The notes below the pieces were generated by a model that was not told the DNA's origin, searched no databases, and saw only the letters and a list, made by a program, of their open reading frames with translations. Shown here piece by piece: positions 33,966 through 45,595 of a DNA stretch of 64,000 nucleotides. Origin of the DNA: Pleurodeles waltl (taxonomy: Eukaryota; Chordata; Amphibia; Caudata; Salamandridae); NCBI RefSeq assembly GCF_031143425.1, contig NC_090450.1, positions 220,421,442 through 220,485,441 of the forward strand, given 5' to 3'. The first letter of the stretch is position 1, and every line of letters starts with the position of its first letter. A program made the position numbers and the translations under genes.

Positions 33966-33968
33966 ATA

Positions 33969-34176
33969 AGGTCCTTCAAGTCATTGATCCGTCTCTTCCT
34001 TCATGACCATTATATGGGTAGTTACACCACCCATGCGTTATCCTGGTTCAGAAGTTTAACAACGCATTAGAAGAAATAGGGGCAACATTTGAAGGCTTCA
34101 AATCCTTCCTTTTAAGCACCCCCAAAGGATCAACTTAACCACTTATGTTATAGTGTGTTATGTTGTATTAACTTAC
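33969..34176. other. No gene recognised
   Basis: A short stretch between two transposons with no open frame or repeat that I recognise. Confidence 0.4.
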
Positions 34177-34179
34177 TTT

Positions 34180-34809
34180 GGGGGTCATTCTGACCCTGGC
34201 GGTCATTGACCGCCAGGGTCAACGACCGCGGGAGCACCGCCAACAGGCTGGCGGTGCTCCCAAGGGCATTCTGACCGCGGCGGTATGGCCGCGGTCAGAA
34301 ACGGAAAACCGGCGGTCTCCCGCCGGTTTTCCGCTGCCCTGAGGAATCCTCCATGGCGGCGCAGCTTGCTGCGCCGCCATGGGGATTCCGACCCCCTCAC
34401 CGCCATCCTGTTCCTGGCGGTTTTGACTGCCAGGAACAGGATGGCGGTGAGGGGTGTAGTGGGGCCCCTGGGGGCCCCTGCAGTGCCCATGCCAATGGCA
34501 TGGGCACTGCAGGGGCCCCCGTAAGAGGGCCCCTAAAAGATTTTCAGTGTCTGCCATGCAGACACTGAAAATCGCGACGGGTGCTACTGCACCCGTCGCA
34601 CCCTTCCCACTCTGCCGGCTCCATTCGGAGCCAGCTTCCTCGTGGGAAGGGGTTGCCCGCTGGGCTGGAGGGCGGCCTTCTGGCAGTCGCCCGCCAGCCC
34701 AGCGAGAAACACAGAATAATCGCGGCAGTCTTCTGACCGCGTAGCGGTATTCTGTTGGGGGAACTTTGGCGGGCGGCCTCCGCCGCCCGCCAAAGTTAGA
34801 ATCACCCCC
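34180..34809. mobile_element. Hairpin-array MITE A (630 bp, Harbinger-like)
   Basis: The ends GGGGGTCATTCTGACCCTGG and (reverse complement) GGGGGTGATTCTAACTTTGG are inverted repeats, flanked by TTT on both sides. The interior is a near-continuous series of about twelve hairpins with arms of roughly 8-25 bp and short loops, for example arms beginning CCCTCACCGCCATCCTGTTC and GGGGGCCCCTGCAGTGCCCA of ~25 bp each. There is no coding capacity. Confidence 0.85.
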
Positions 34810-34812
34810 TTT

Positions 34813-36060
34813 ATTTCATGTCACTTCGGGCCATGCTATATCATCTTGTTATGATATGTTTAAACATTCTAAGAGCATGTCTGTTTGGATGTTATGAGCA
34901 GTAGCTCCCAATATAATTCAGAGGTAACAAAAGATATGTCATATGACCCCACACTGTCTAGTGTGAGAGTAGACTAGATGCCATGGTGTTGCCCGAGGAA
35001 GGAATGTGGAGCAAAATGTGTCTGGACTGAGCCTAAATGAATGTCCACCTTTGAGCAAAAGTAAACATACTCATGCAAAGAAAACTGGATTGAATGTGCT
35101 AGTCCTGTGACATGGTGAATCTTGCGACATTCTTCATCTTTTCTATGGACTAGACAAAACTTTCTGAAATGGAAAAAAATGCATAGGCTCATAAAATGGT
35201 CATCAATGTCCTTATATGTAACCTTTCTTATAGATTTAGGGAATGTGCCCATGTAGACCTGCTTCTCTGTCAACTGGTGTACTCACTGTAGCCTCTCAGC
35301 ATTTATTGTTGATGGCAATATGTAGTCCTACGTCAATGTATGAAGTCTGTCTCAGTTTTTGAACTTGAAAATATGGTCACCCTGTGCTATAAGGCCTTCC
35401 ACTAGGTTGCCCATAAAGGTCAAGGTCTAGAGACATTCAACATCTGCACAAGGAAACATTAGCCAGGCCCAATTTACTGGAAGTTGGTTGCCTTTTGTCC
35501 ACACACTATCATCATTGCTCATCAATAGGACAGTGGTGCTGGGCTGTTGGTGCAGCAGCAAGTGAAGAGCAGAATGTATTGTATTGTATTTTAGTGTATA
35601 GTATGTAAAGTACTTCATGCCACTGGTGTTGCCCTGAGGTGCAATCTTGGTTAGTCAGAAAAGAGACTATTCAAATTGCTATGTATGGTTGACATAGAGT
35701 ATGCTGGTACAATTAAATATGTGGAAAGCATTGGGTGTACTGCACTAAATATGCCACACAAGCATGGAGTGGCACTTTTGTCTGTCGGTAATGAAGACAG
35801 GTTTTAGATGTGTAGAGCGAAGCTTGACCTCCCAGATCAAAAACAATGTTAATCATTGTTAGAAGTTTCACCTTGTTGGGTAGAAGGGTTGAGTTTTTAA
35901 AAATGGCAAGTTCTTTGTCACTGTTTGGAAATCCAGGAGGTAGTGAATACCTGAATACTTCATATTCCTGCTGAGGAGAGTTTGAATGCCTGTCTATATG
36001 TACCACAAGAGGTCCAACCAATACTTGACTTTTAGATCTTATGAATGGTCAGAGGTGTGG
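34813..36060. other. No gene recognised
   Basis: AT-rich sequence. A 102-codon antisense frame (35713-36021) has no motif I recognise and no conserved context. I see no terminal repeats. Confidence 0.4.
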
Positions 36061-36099
36061 CTATTTGAAATTTGAGGGCCACTCTTAGCTGATATTTTC

Positions 36100-36700
36100 A
36101 AATTTTGTGTAGTATGAAGATCAGTTGAGGTCTGTGGATGCCTGGGTGGGTGACACAGAGTACCTTGAAGGCAGTTGAGGGACAGTGAGTTGGAGCTGAT
36201 GACTTGCAACTGGAAGCCAGTGAAGAGCTTGAAGTGAGAATGCTACTTTATGTTATCCTGAGGTATAGAAGCTAATTGGTGGCTATGTTCTGGATGTGCT
36301 GGAGTCTGCAGAGTACAATCAATAATTCTGCCAAGTGTTTCCAGTTGACATAATTGGGGCAAGTGAGGGAATTGTGGCCTGCACCTTGTGGATGAAGCAA
36401 AGGTGTTAGAAAATATAGTAAATGGTTCTCATGGTGAAGAAAGGGCATTTGTTCACTTGATGTTCAATGGAGGATATAAAAAGATAGAGTTTATGATCAT
36501 ACATAGGTTCCTCACTTTGTTGGTGGTGAACACCAGGTGAGCTAGGTTGTGGTGCTAGAAGGCGGTGTGGTAGCATCGGTGCAATTTTACACAAGCGAGG
36601 ATTAATGAGGAGAAGGAGATTATATAAGATCTTTGGGACAGGTACAGTGAAATGCAATCCAGGATGGTACATTGAATTCTGAGTACGCTGAGATTAAAGT
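36100..36700 (-). pseudogene. Degenerate LINE C-terminal relic
   Basis: On the minus strand, translated fragments separated by several stops include ALHWLPVASHQLQ, like the conserved L-x-LHWLPV motif near the end of L2/CR1-type ORF2, preceded by other polar fragments. The rest is too decayed for firm assignment. Orientation is opposite to the L2 copy at 38.4-50.2 kb. Confidence 0.35.
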
Positions 36701-38389
36701 GTAAGGTGCTGTAATATCATTTGTGGAAAACTCAAGAGAAATCATTAATAGAGGGTTTGTGACTATTTTGCCTTTACCGGACTTGAAGTTGTCCCATGTT
36801 TGCATGTGTGAGAAGAGCAGCTCAGGTACATCTCTGTGGAAGATGCAGCTGCCTAAAAAGCTACCAGAAATTACAGAGACAATGTGATGAACCCAAGTAC
36901 AGTGAGGTGCAACTTTATGAAAACCCAATTGTCATGTCCTCTTGTGACACCTCTAGAGCCACACCACACCCACAATGTGGTTTGCTACACTGGAGGCAAT
37001 GGCAGGGTTGGTGGTGGCTCCAATGTCATTATGAGCCTTGTAAAACAAATGATCTGGGGGAGCAAGGTTGTGCGAAGGCCTTTGGAGAATGTTTGCTCCA
37101 CTAAACACCTTACCTGCATTGGGACTACTAATCCCAGAGTTCCTGTTGTAGTGGGTGGGTCTCTGCTGTAAAAACAGTTCCACTCAACGCTCCCCATTGA
37201 TTACTCTGGAAGATTCATCAGAAAGGCAATATCTAGCAGGAGTTTCCTCTTGCAACTGGGTTGTTGAGGTCAGCTTGACTTCTGCAGTGCAAGCACTTGT
37301 GCCATAACTAGTGTAATTGGGGGACAGTGACTGTTTGAGGTGAAGTAAGGCCTCCTGAATGCAGGATATAATTGTAAAATGTTAGATCTTTAGAGGAACA
37401 GAAAGAAACCTTTTCCCACTGTTATGACATTGCAGAGACGACCTTTTTGGAAGTAAATATGTGTTATTGAGAAAAATGATTATGAAAATGACTCAAGGCT
37501 ATTTTCTTTGAGAAATTATATTCAGTTGGCATTGAGAAGGCACAACTTGGGAACTGTTGTGTTTGTTTTAAAAGTGAACATATCAAAGAGTTCATTAACC
37601 AGCTTTCTTCTTGCTGGTTGACACTCCTACTGCCTAACAAGCCTTGGGTGATGACAAGAACAACTTAGAGCCTCCTGTGGTATTTTACTGCTGTTAGTTC
37701 TTGGAAAGCTACAAAGTTTGTAGTTGATTGAATCCGTTCTCCACAGAACACTAGCCATTTCATTTATTGCCTCAGTTTCCATTCCTCAACAGTGGTTCAC
37801 TCAGTTGTCAAACTTAAGAAGACACATTTGTCAAATGATAAGACATTTTCTAGAAGGAGAAACTAGACACATTGAGCCCTGAAGGAAATAATCATTAACC
37901 AATAACACATCTGTGTTTATGCTTTTTCTGATCTCCCATCCTAGAGTTTTTCTCCTCAAAACCCTTTCCCTTGCCTGTCCACTGTAAGGCTCTGAGCATG
38001 AGCTGGTGGTGGTATGAGGTGGACCTTTGTAATCTTCTTACTGATCCTGAGGACTGATGGCTTTGACTCCAATCTTCAAGAATCACTAATACTGTCAATG
38101 CAATGTAGGTCACTAAGAGCAAAAGGGTAGTGAAGAGATAGTAGGAAGTTGGGTACAAAGGAAGGTATGGCACCCTAGGATTGAGGGACAGTACACTAGG
38201 AGGTCTGATCCTCCACAAGTTCAGACACAAACAGGCACAGAAAGGAAAATAACCGGAAGAAATCCACCCTAAATTTTCTGCCCTTAGCCTTGATTCATGG
38301 CTTGGTTGCATAGTGGTTTGAGAGTGTGGGTTACAGAAAGAGAATGATTCGACCCACTCCAACTGAACTACCCCACCACACAATGACCT
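36701..38389. other. No gene recognised
   Basis: No open frame with a known motif. The 211-codon antisense frame at 37895-38530 is partly the shadow of the L2 relic; its remainder is hydrophobic but has no start context or homologue I recognise. Confidence 0.4.
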
Positions 38390-39511
38390 CACTAATGATA
38401 CAAACAACTTCAACAACTGGATCAACACCTGCACCAATACCCTGGCACCCCTGTAAAACCCAAAAGACCCAACAAGCAAGGAAGCTGGTACAGCGCTGAC
38501 CTCAGAAAATCCAAGAGAGTTTGTAAACATCTCAAAAGGAAATGGAGAACCACCAGAAGGAACACAGCAAGAAACACTCTCAAGTCACACTTAGACACTA
38601 TCACCGTCAATTGAAAAAGACCAAGAAAATTCCCTGACCCTGAGAATCATATCTAGCTCTAATAACTGCAAGGAACTTTTCACCATAATCAAATAATTAA
38701 TCATCCCAACAGCCACAACCAACACCATCACCCCTACATAAGAACTCTGCAACAACCTCTCTGACTTCTTCCACAAAAAAAAACAATCTACACCAAGTTC
38801 GAACCACAGCCGCCCCCCATCGACCTTCCCAGCCTGCTATGCTCATAAACCAAAGAATGTGAACTGATGGCATGGGACCTTCCATCCATCTAGAACATTG
38901 CAGCAATAATGAAGTCAGTCTACTCAGGGTCTCCAACAGACCCTTCCCCCACCCTATCTAGAACCTGAGAAGAGCCATGATCAGCACTGCAATCACTTCC
39001 ATCACCCACACCTTCCTCAAGAGAGGCAGCGTCCCAGATAACTGGAAACACACCAAAGTCACCGCCCTCCTCAGAAAACCTTCAGCCGACCATGAAGTAC
39101 AGAGCAACTACCAACCCATCTTGTTGCTCTCCTTTCCAGCCAAAGTCATTGAGAAGAACATTAACAGACAAGTCTTTGAATACCTAGAATGCCACAAACT
39201 CCTGGGCTACTTGCAATCAGGATTCTGAACCAAACACTGCACTGAAACAGCCTTCATTGCTGCTGCAGATGACATACATACCATCCTCGAAAAGTGAATA
39301 GACTGGTCACAGGCCAGACTACACACAACGGAATACAAGGACCAGCAATTAAATAGATAGTTACCTTCCTTTCATGAAGGTTACAATGAGTCAGGCTCAC
39401 TCTGTTCACATCAGAACCGAAGGACCTCATCTGCGGAGTCTCTCGGAGAAAATCACTCAGCCTCACACTTTTTAATGTGTACATGCCTCCTCTGGATAAT
39501 ATTATCAGCTT
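38390..39511 (+). pseudogene. L2-like LINE ORF2, upstream part (interrupted by LTR element)
   Basis: Reverse transcriptase of an L2-type LINE, in many frames with stops. The early part resembles the endonuclease-RT linker (NNWINTCTNTLAPL). The 38977-39228 frame contains GSVPDNWKHTKVTALLRKPSA, YQPILLLSFPAKVIEKNINR and LLGYLQSGF, RT blocks preceding the catalytic site. The gene is cut at 39512-39516 by the LTR retrotransposon and resumes at 49375. Confidence 0.8.
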
Positions 39512-39516
39512 CCATG
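39512..39516 (+). repeat. Left target-site duplication of Gag-protease element
   Basis: CCATG, repeated at 49375-49379 directly after the right LTR. Confidence 0.85.
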
Positions 39517-42500
39517 TGTGAGAAAGTAGCCTCTTTCTAGCCTTGTTACCCCCACTTTTGGCCTGTTTGTGAGTGTATGTCAGGGTATTTTCACTGTCTC
39601 ACTGGGATCCTGCTAGCCAGGGCCCAGTGCTCATAGTGAAAACCCCATGTTTTCAGCATGTTTGTTATGTGTCACTGGGACCCTGCTAGTCAGGACCCCA
39701 GTGCTCATAAGTTTGTGGCCTATATGTATGTGTTCCCTGTGTGGTGCCTAACTGTCTCACTGAGGCTCTGCTAACCAGAACCTCAGTGGTTATGCTCTCT
39801 CATTTCTTTCAAATTGTCACTAACAGGCTAGTGACCAATTTTACCAATTTACATTGGCTTACTGGAACACCCTTATAATTCCCTAGTATATGGTACTGAG
39901 GTACCCAGGGTATTGGGGTTCCAGGAGATCCCTATGGGCTGCAGCATTTCTTTTGCCACCCATAGGGAGCTCTGACAATTCTTACACAGGCCTGCCACTG
40001 CAGCCTGAGTGAAATAACGTCCACGTTATTTCACAGCCATTTTACACTGCACTTAAGTAACTTATAAGTCACCTATATGTCTAACCTTTACCTGGTAAAG
40101 GTTAGGTGCGAAGTTACTTAGTGTGAGGGCACCCTGGCACTAGCCAAGGTGCCCCCACATTGTTCAGGGCCAATTTCCCTGACTTTGTGAGTGCGGGGAC
40201 ACCATTACACGCGTGCACTACATATAGGTCACTACCTATATGTAGCTTCACAATGGTAACTCCAAATATGGCCATGTAACATGTCTATGATCATGGAATT
40301 GCCCCCTCTATACCATCCTGGCATAGTTGGCACAATCCCATGATCCCAGTGGTCTGTAGCACAGACCCTGGTACTGCCAAACTGCCCTTCCTGGGGTTTC
40401 TCTGCAGCTGCTGCTGCTGCCAACCCCTCAGACAGGCAGCTGCCCTCCTGGGGTCCAGCCAGGCCTGGCCCAGGATGGCAGAACAAAGGACTTCCTCTGA
40501 GAGAGGGTGTTACACCCTTTCCCTTTGGAAAATGGTGTGAAGGCAGGGGAGGAGTAGCCTCCCCCAGCCTCTGGAAATGCTTTCTTGGGCACAGATGTGC
40601 CCAATTCTGCATAAGCCAGTCTACACCGGTTCAGGGACCCCTTAGCCCTGCTCTGGCGTGAAATTGGACAAAGGAAAGGGGAGTGACCACTCCCCTGACC
40701 TGCACCTCCCCTGGGAGGTGTCCAGAGCTCCTCCAGTGTGCTCCAGACCTCTGCCATCTTGGAAACAGAGGTGCTGCTGGCACACTGGACTGCTCTGAGT
40801 GGCCAGTGCCACCAGGTGACGTCAGAGACTCCTTGTGATAGGCTCCTTCAGGTGTTGCTAGCCTATCCTCTCTCCTAAGTAGCCAAACCCTCTTTTCTGG
40901 CTATTTAGGGTCTCTGTCTCTGGAGAAACTTTAGATAATGAATGCAAGAGCTCATCCGAGTTCCTCTGCATCTCTCTCTTCACCTTCTGCCAAGGAATCG
41001 ACTGCTGACCGCGCTGGAAGCCTGCAAACCTGCAACATAGTAGCAAAGACGACTACTGCAACTCTGTAACGCTGATCCTGCCGCCTTCTCGACTGTTTTC
41101 CTGGTGGTGCATGCTGTGGGGGTAGTCTGCCTCCTCTCTGCACTAGAAGCTCCGAAGAAATCTCCCGTGGGTCGACGGAATCGTCCCCCTGCAACCGCAG
41201 GCACCAAAAAGCTGCATTACCGGTCCCTTGGGTCTCCTCTCAGCACGACGAGCGAGGTCCCTCAAATCCAGCAACTCTGTCCAAGTGACTCCCACAGTCC
41301 AGTGACTCTTCAGTCCAAGTTTGGTGGAGGTAAGTCCTTGCCTCACCTCGCTAGACTGCATTGCTGGGAACCGCGACTTTTGCAGCTAATCCTGCCCCTG
41401 TGCACTTCCGGCGGAAATCCTTTGTGCACAGCCAAGCCTGGGTCCACGGCACTCTAACCTGCATTGCACGACTTTCTAAGTTGTTCTCCGGCGACGTGGG
41501 ACTCCTTTGTGCAACTTCAGGTGAGCACTGTTTCACGCATCCTCGTAGTGCCTGTTTCTGGCACTTCTCCGGGTGCTACCTGCTGCTAAGAGGGCTCCTT
41601 GTCTTGCTCGACGTCTCTTCTACCTCGTGGTCCAATTTGCGACCTCCTGGTCCCTCCTGGGCCACAGCAGCGTCCAAAAACGCTAACCGCACGATTTGCA
41701 GCTAGCAAGGCTTGTTGGCGTTCTTTCGGTGGGAAAATACTTCTGCACGACTCTCCACGGCAAGAGGGATCCGTCCACCAAAGGAGAAGTCTCTAGCCAT
41801 TTTCGTTCCTGCAGAAACCTCAGCTTCTTCTGTCCAGTAGAAGCTTCTTTGCATCCACAGCTGGCATTTCCTGGGCATATGCCCATCTCCGACTTGCTTG
41901 TGACTTTTGGACTTGGTCCCCTTGTTCCACAGGTACCCTAGATTGGAAATCCATCGTTGTTGCATTGTTGGTTTGTGTCTTTCCTGCATTATACCTCTAA
42001 CACGACTTCTTTGTCCTTAGGGGAACTTTAGTGCACTTTGCACTCACTTTTCAGGGTCTTGGGGAGGGTTATTTTTCTAACTCTCACTATTTTCTAATAG
42101 TCCCAGCGACCCTCTACAAGGTCACATAGGTTTGGGGTCCATTCGTGGTTCGCATTCCACTTTTGGAGTATATGGTTTGTGTTGCCCCTATCCCTATGTG
42201 TCCCCATTGCATCCTATTGTAACTATACATTGTTTGCACTGTTTTCTAAGACTATACTGCATATTTTTGCTATTGTGTATATATATCTTGTGTATATTTC
42301 CTATCCTCTCACTGAGGGTACACTCTAAGATACTTTGGCATATTGTCATAAAAATAAAGTACCTTTATTTTTAGTATAACTGTGTATTGTGTTTTCTTAT
42401 GATATTGTGCATATGACACTAAGTGGTACTGTAGTAGCTTCACACATCTCCTAGTTCAGCCTAAGCTGCTCTGCTAAGCTACCATTATCTATCAGCCTAA

Positions 42501-42598
42501 GCTGCTAGACACCCTATGCACTAATAAGGGATAACTGGGCCTGGTGCAAGGTGCAAGTACCCCTTGGTACTCACTACAAGCCAGTCCCGCCTCCTACA
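39517..42598 (+). repeat. Left LTR (3082 bp)
   Basis: Starts TGTGAG and ends ACA. The first ~300 bp hold three diverged tandem copies of a block with CACTGGGA.CCTGCTAG.CAGG. An AATAAA lies at 42353-42358. The site TTA at 40118-40120 is the empty site of the MITE in the right LTR. Frames across the LTR (for example 41104-41457) occur at equal positions in both LTRs because the LTRs are copies; I see no evidence that they are genes. Confidence 0.93.
42353..42358 (+). terminator. LTR polyadenylation signal (left)
   Basis: AATAAA in the last ~250 bp of the LTR, matched at 49129-49134 in the right LTR. It would set the R/U5 border. Confidence 0.6.
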
Positions 42599-42620
42599 TT
42601 GGTTGTGCAGCAGTGGGATA
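42599..42620 (+). other. Primer-binding-site region
   Basis: TTGGTTGTGCAGCAGTGG follows the LTR directly. A TGG start one base after the LTR is usual for tRNA-primed elements, but I cannot name the tRNA from this sequence. Confidence 0.4.
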
Positions 42621-42868
42621 AGTGCTTTGAGACTACTTACCACTCTTGTCATTGTACTTTTCATAAGAGAAAAATATACAAAACAAGTTCAGTGTATATA
42701 CACATAGCCAAAAAGTTTTGCATTTCCTCTTTTCACTCTTTTCTAAGTGCTGAAAAGTACTTCTAACTTTCTAAAAAGTTCTAAAAAGTTAAAAAAGTTT
42801 TTTTCTGTCTTTCTAAAAGTTCTGAAAACTTTTTTATCCTTTTTCTATCACTTTAACTCTTTCTAAAA

Positions 42869-45476
42869 ATGTCTGGCACAGGCCAAAATGTTGATCTGTC
42901 CAAACTTGCATATGACCACCTTAGCTGGAAAGGAGCAAGGAGTCTCTGTGTAGAAAGAGGTTTGAGTGTAGGGAAGAATCCTTCCTTGGAATTGTTACTT
43001 AACATGCTTAGAGAACAAGATAAGGCTAGAAGTGCCCCATCTGTTGAAAAAGTAGCTAATGGTTCCCAATCTGATCCAGGGACTCCCCCAGGAAAAGATT
43101 CAGGAAAGAAACTTCCTAGCCTGCCCATTACTAGACAGTCTAGCATAGTTGGTAATGATGTTGAGTCACACCATGCAAATAGTGTTGTCTCACATCGTAG
43201 CAAAAGCATTTATTCTCACCACAGTGGTACTGATGTTTCTGTTAGCCAAGCTGTTAGGGTGCCCTCTGTAAGGGACAGGTCTCCTTCTGTCCATTCTCAC
43301 CATACTTCTGTTTCAAGGCATGTCCCTCCCACCCACCCTGATGACAGATTGTTAGAAAGGGAGCTCAATAGATTGAGAGTGGAACAAACCAGACTGAAGC
43401 TCAAGAAGCAACAGCTGGATTTGGATAGACAGACTTTTTGAAGTAGAGAAGGAGAGACAGAAACTGGGTTTAGAAACCCATGGTGGCAGCAGCAGTATTC
43501 CCCATAGTCATCCTGCAAAAGAGCATGATTCCAGGAATCTGCATAAGATAGTTCCCCCTTATAAGGAGGGGGATGACATTAACAAGTGGTTTGCTGCACT
43601 TGAGAGGGCCTGTGCTGTACAGGATGTCCCTCAAAGGCAGTGGGCTGCTATCCTATGGCTATCATTTAGTGGGAAAGGTAGGGATAGGCTCCTTACTGTA
43701 AAAGAAAATGAAGCTAATGATTACAAAGTTCTTAAGAATGCACTCCTGGATGGTTATGGCTTAACCACTGAACAATACAGGATAAAGTTCAGAGAGACCA
43801 AAAAGGAGTCTTCACAAGACTGGGTTGATTTCATTGACCATTCAGTGAAGGCCTTGGAGGGGTGGTTACATGGCAGTAAAGTTACTGATTATGACAGCCT
43901 GTATAACTTGATCCTGAGAGAGCATATTCTTAATAATTGTGTGTCTGATTTGTTGCACCAGTACTTGGTGGACTCTGATCTGACCTCTCCCCTAAAATTG
44001 GGAAAGAAGGCAGACAAATGGGTCAGAACAAGGGTGAACAGAAAAGTTCATACAGGGGGTGACAAAGAGAACACTAAGAAGAAAGATGGTGAAAAATCTC
44101 AAGATAAGCATGGGGACAAGGGTAAAACCAAAGATCCCACTTCAAATCTTAAACACTCTTCAGGGGGTAGGGATAAAACAAATTCTTCCTCTTCTTCTCA
44201 ACCTACACAATTTAAAAAGCCTTGGTGCTTTGTGTGTAAAAACAGAGGCCATAGGCCAGGGGATAAGTCCTGTCCAGGTAAACCCCCTGAGCCTACCACC
44301 ACTAATACATCAAGGTCTAGTGCCCCTAGCAGTAGTGGTACTAGTGGTGGGACTGCTGGCAACAGTCAAGCAAAGGGTGTAGTTGGGTTCACTTATGGGT
44401 CCATCATAGAAACTGGGGTAGTCAGTCCCAAGACAGTTTCTGTCACACCTAGTGGCATTGGCCTTGCCACACTGGCTGCTTGTCCCCTTACAATGGATAA
44501 GTACAGGCAGACAGTTTCAATAAATGGTGTTGAGGCCTTGGCCTACAGGGACACAGGTGCCAGTATCACTTTTGTGACTGAAAACCTAGTGCACCCTGAT
44601 CAACACATCATTGGACAACAGTATAAGATTATTGATGTCCATAACTCCACTAAGTTTCTTCCCTTAGCTATAATTCAGTTTAGTTGGGGTGGAGTTACTG
44701 GCCCTAAGCAGGTGGTGGTATCACCTAGCTTACCCGTAGACTGTCTCTTAGGTAATGACCTAGAGGCCTCAGGTTGGGCTGATGTAGAGTTTTATGCCCA
44801 TGCAGCCATGCTGGGCATCCCTGAGGAATTGTTCCCTCTCATTTCTACTGAAATGAAAAAGCAAAGGAGAGAAGGCCTGAAAACTCAGGATCCCTCTCCA
44901 TCAACAGGTAAAAAGGGTACCACAGTATCCCCTAACCACCCTACCATTCAGGATACCATTCCTGTGGTGGGAGAAACCTCTCCTGGGGTGGCACCTGTTC
45001 CAAGGGAATCATCAGTTGGCAAAACTGTACTCCCTGAGGTGGAAGTACCTCTCTGTGGGATAACTAACATTGGTGAGAAAAAGAGCACCATTTTAGTTAA
45101 CATGGAGCATCCCTCCAACCCTCCCAGAGAAACTTTAGTGCAGAAACCCTGCACTGCCTCACAACACTTAGGACAGCATCCCTGCCCTAGTGTGGAGCTC
45201 ATAGGACAGCATCCCTGCCCTGCTCCAACTCAAGAGAAACAGCATCCCTGTTCTCTCTTCCAGCCATATGGACAAAGTTTTTGCCCAGCTATGGCTTTTC
45301 TGAGACAGCATCCCTGTCTGGCATTTCCATCACTACAAATAGGTTCAGTGGACAATTCCCACTGCTCTAAACTAAAACTTACTGATAGAAACTCTGAAAA
45401 TACATCTTCACATTGTTGCTTAGCTAAAAAACTTCAAACAGGGTGTTTACATCCCCACAGGGAAGTAACCATATAG
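42869..45476 (+). pseudogene. Gag-protease polyprotein with SCAN-like capsid and QHPC tail
   Basis: From ATG at 42869: an N-terminal part starting MSGTGQNVDLSKLAYDHL, a His/Ser-rich linker and a coiled coil (LERELNRLRVEQTRLKLKKQ). A five-T run at 43435-43439 breaks the frame once; everything after is open in one frame to 45476. Next are a capsid region (INKWFAALERAC, AAILWLSFSGKGRDRL), a SCAN-like C-terminal capsid block (WLHGSKVTDYDSLYNLILRE through LGKKADKWV), a zinc-knuckle variant CFVCKNRGHRPGDKSC (C-x2-C-x4-H-x6-C) and an aspartic protease (AYRDTGASITFV, then VDCLLGNDL). The tail has repeated QHPC motifs. About 869 codons in all, with no polymerase. Confidence 0.85.
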
Positions 45477-45579
45477 TAGATGATAAAGGGAGTAACCAGT
45501 CTATTGCAGAGCTACTCTCTACTTATCACCACTTAGACAATAAAGTCTCAACTGGCCAAGGTTAGCCTTATTGTCCTTC

Positions 45580-45595
45580 GTTTGGGGGGGGGTTG
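45580..45595 (+). other. Polypurine tract
   Basis: A G-rich tract (TTTGGGGGGGGGTTG) directly before the right LTR, the plus-strand priming site. Confidence 0.7.

Noticed and set aside
34180..34809. Strong GC hairpins as transcription terminators or tRNA/miRNA genes
   Set aside because: They form one element with inverted ends and target duplications; no tRNA features. A small-RNA role remains possible and is listed as a finding.
37895..38530. 211-codon antisense frame with hydrophobic stretches
   Set aside because: Part is the shadow of the L2 relic on the other strand, and the rest has no recognisable motif.
40980..41945. Frames of 60-117 codons in the LTRs, present in both copies
   Set aside because: The two LTRs are copies of each other, so recurrence is not evidence of selection; many frames overlap on both strands and none has a known domain.
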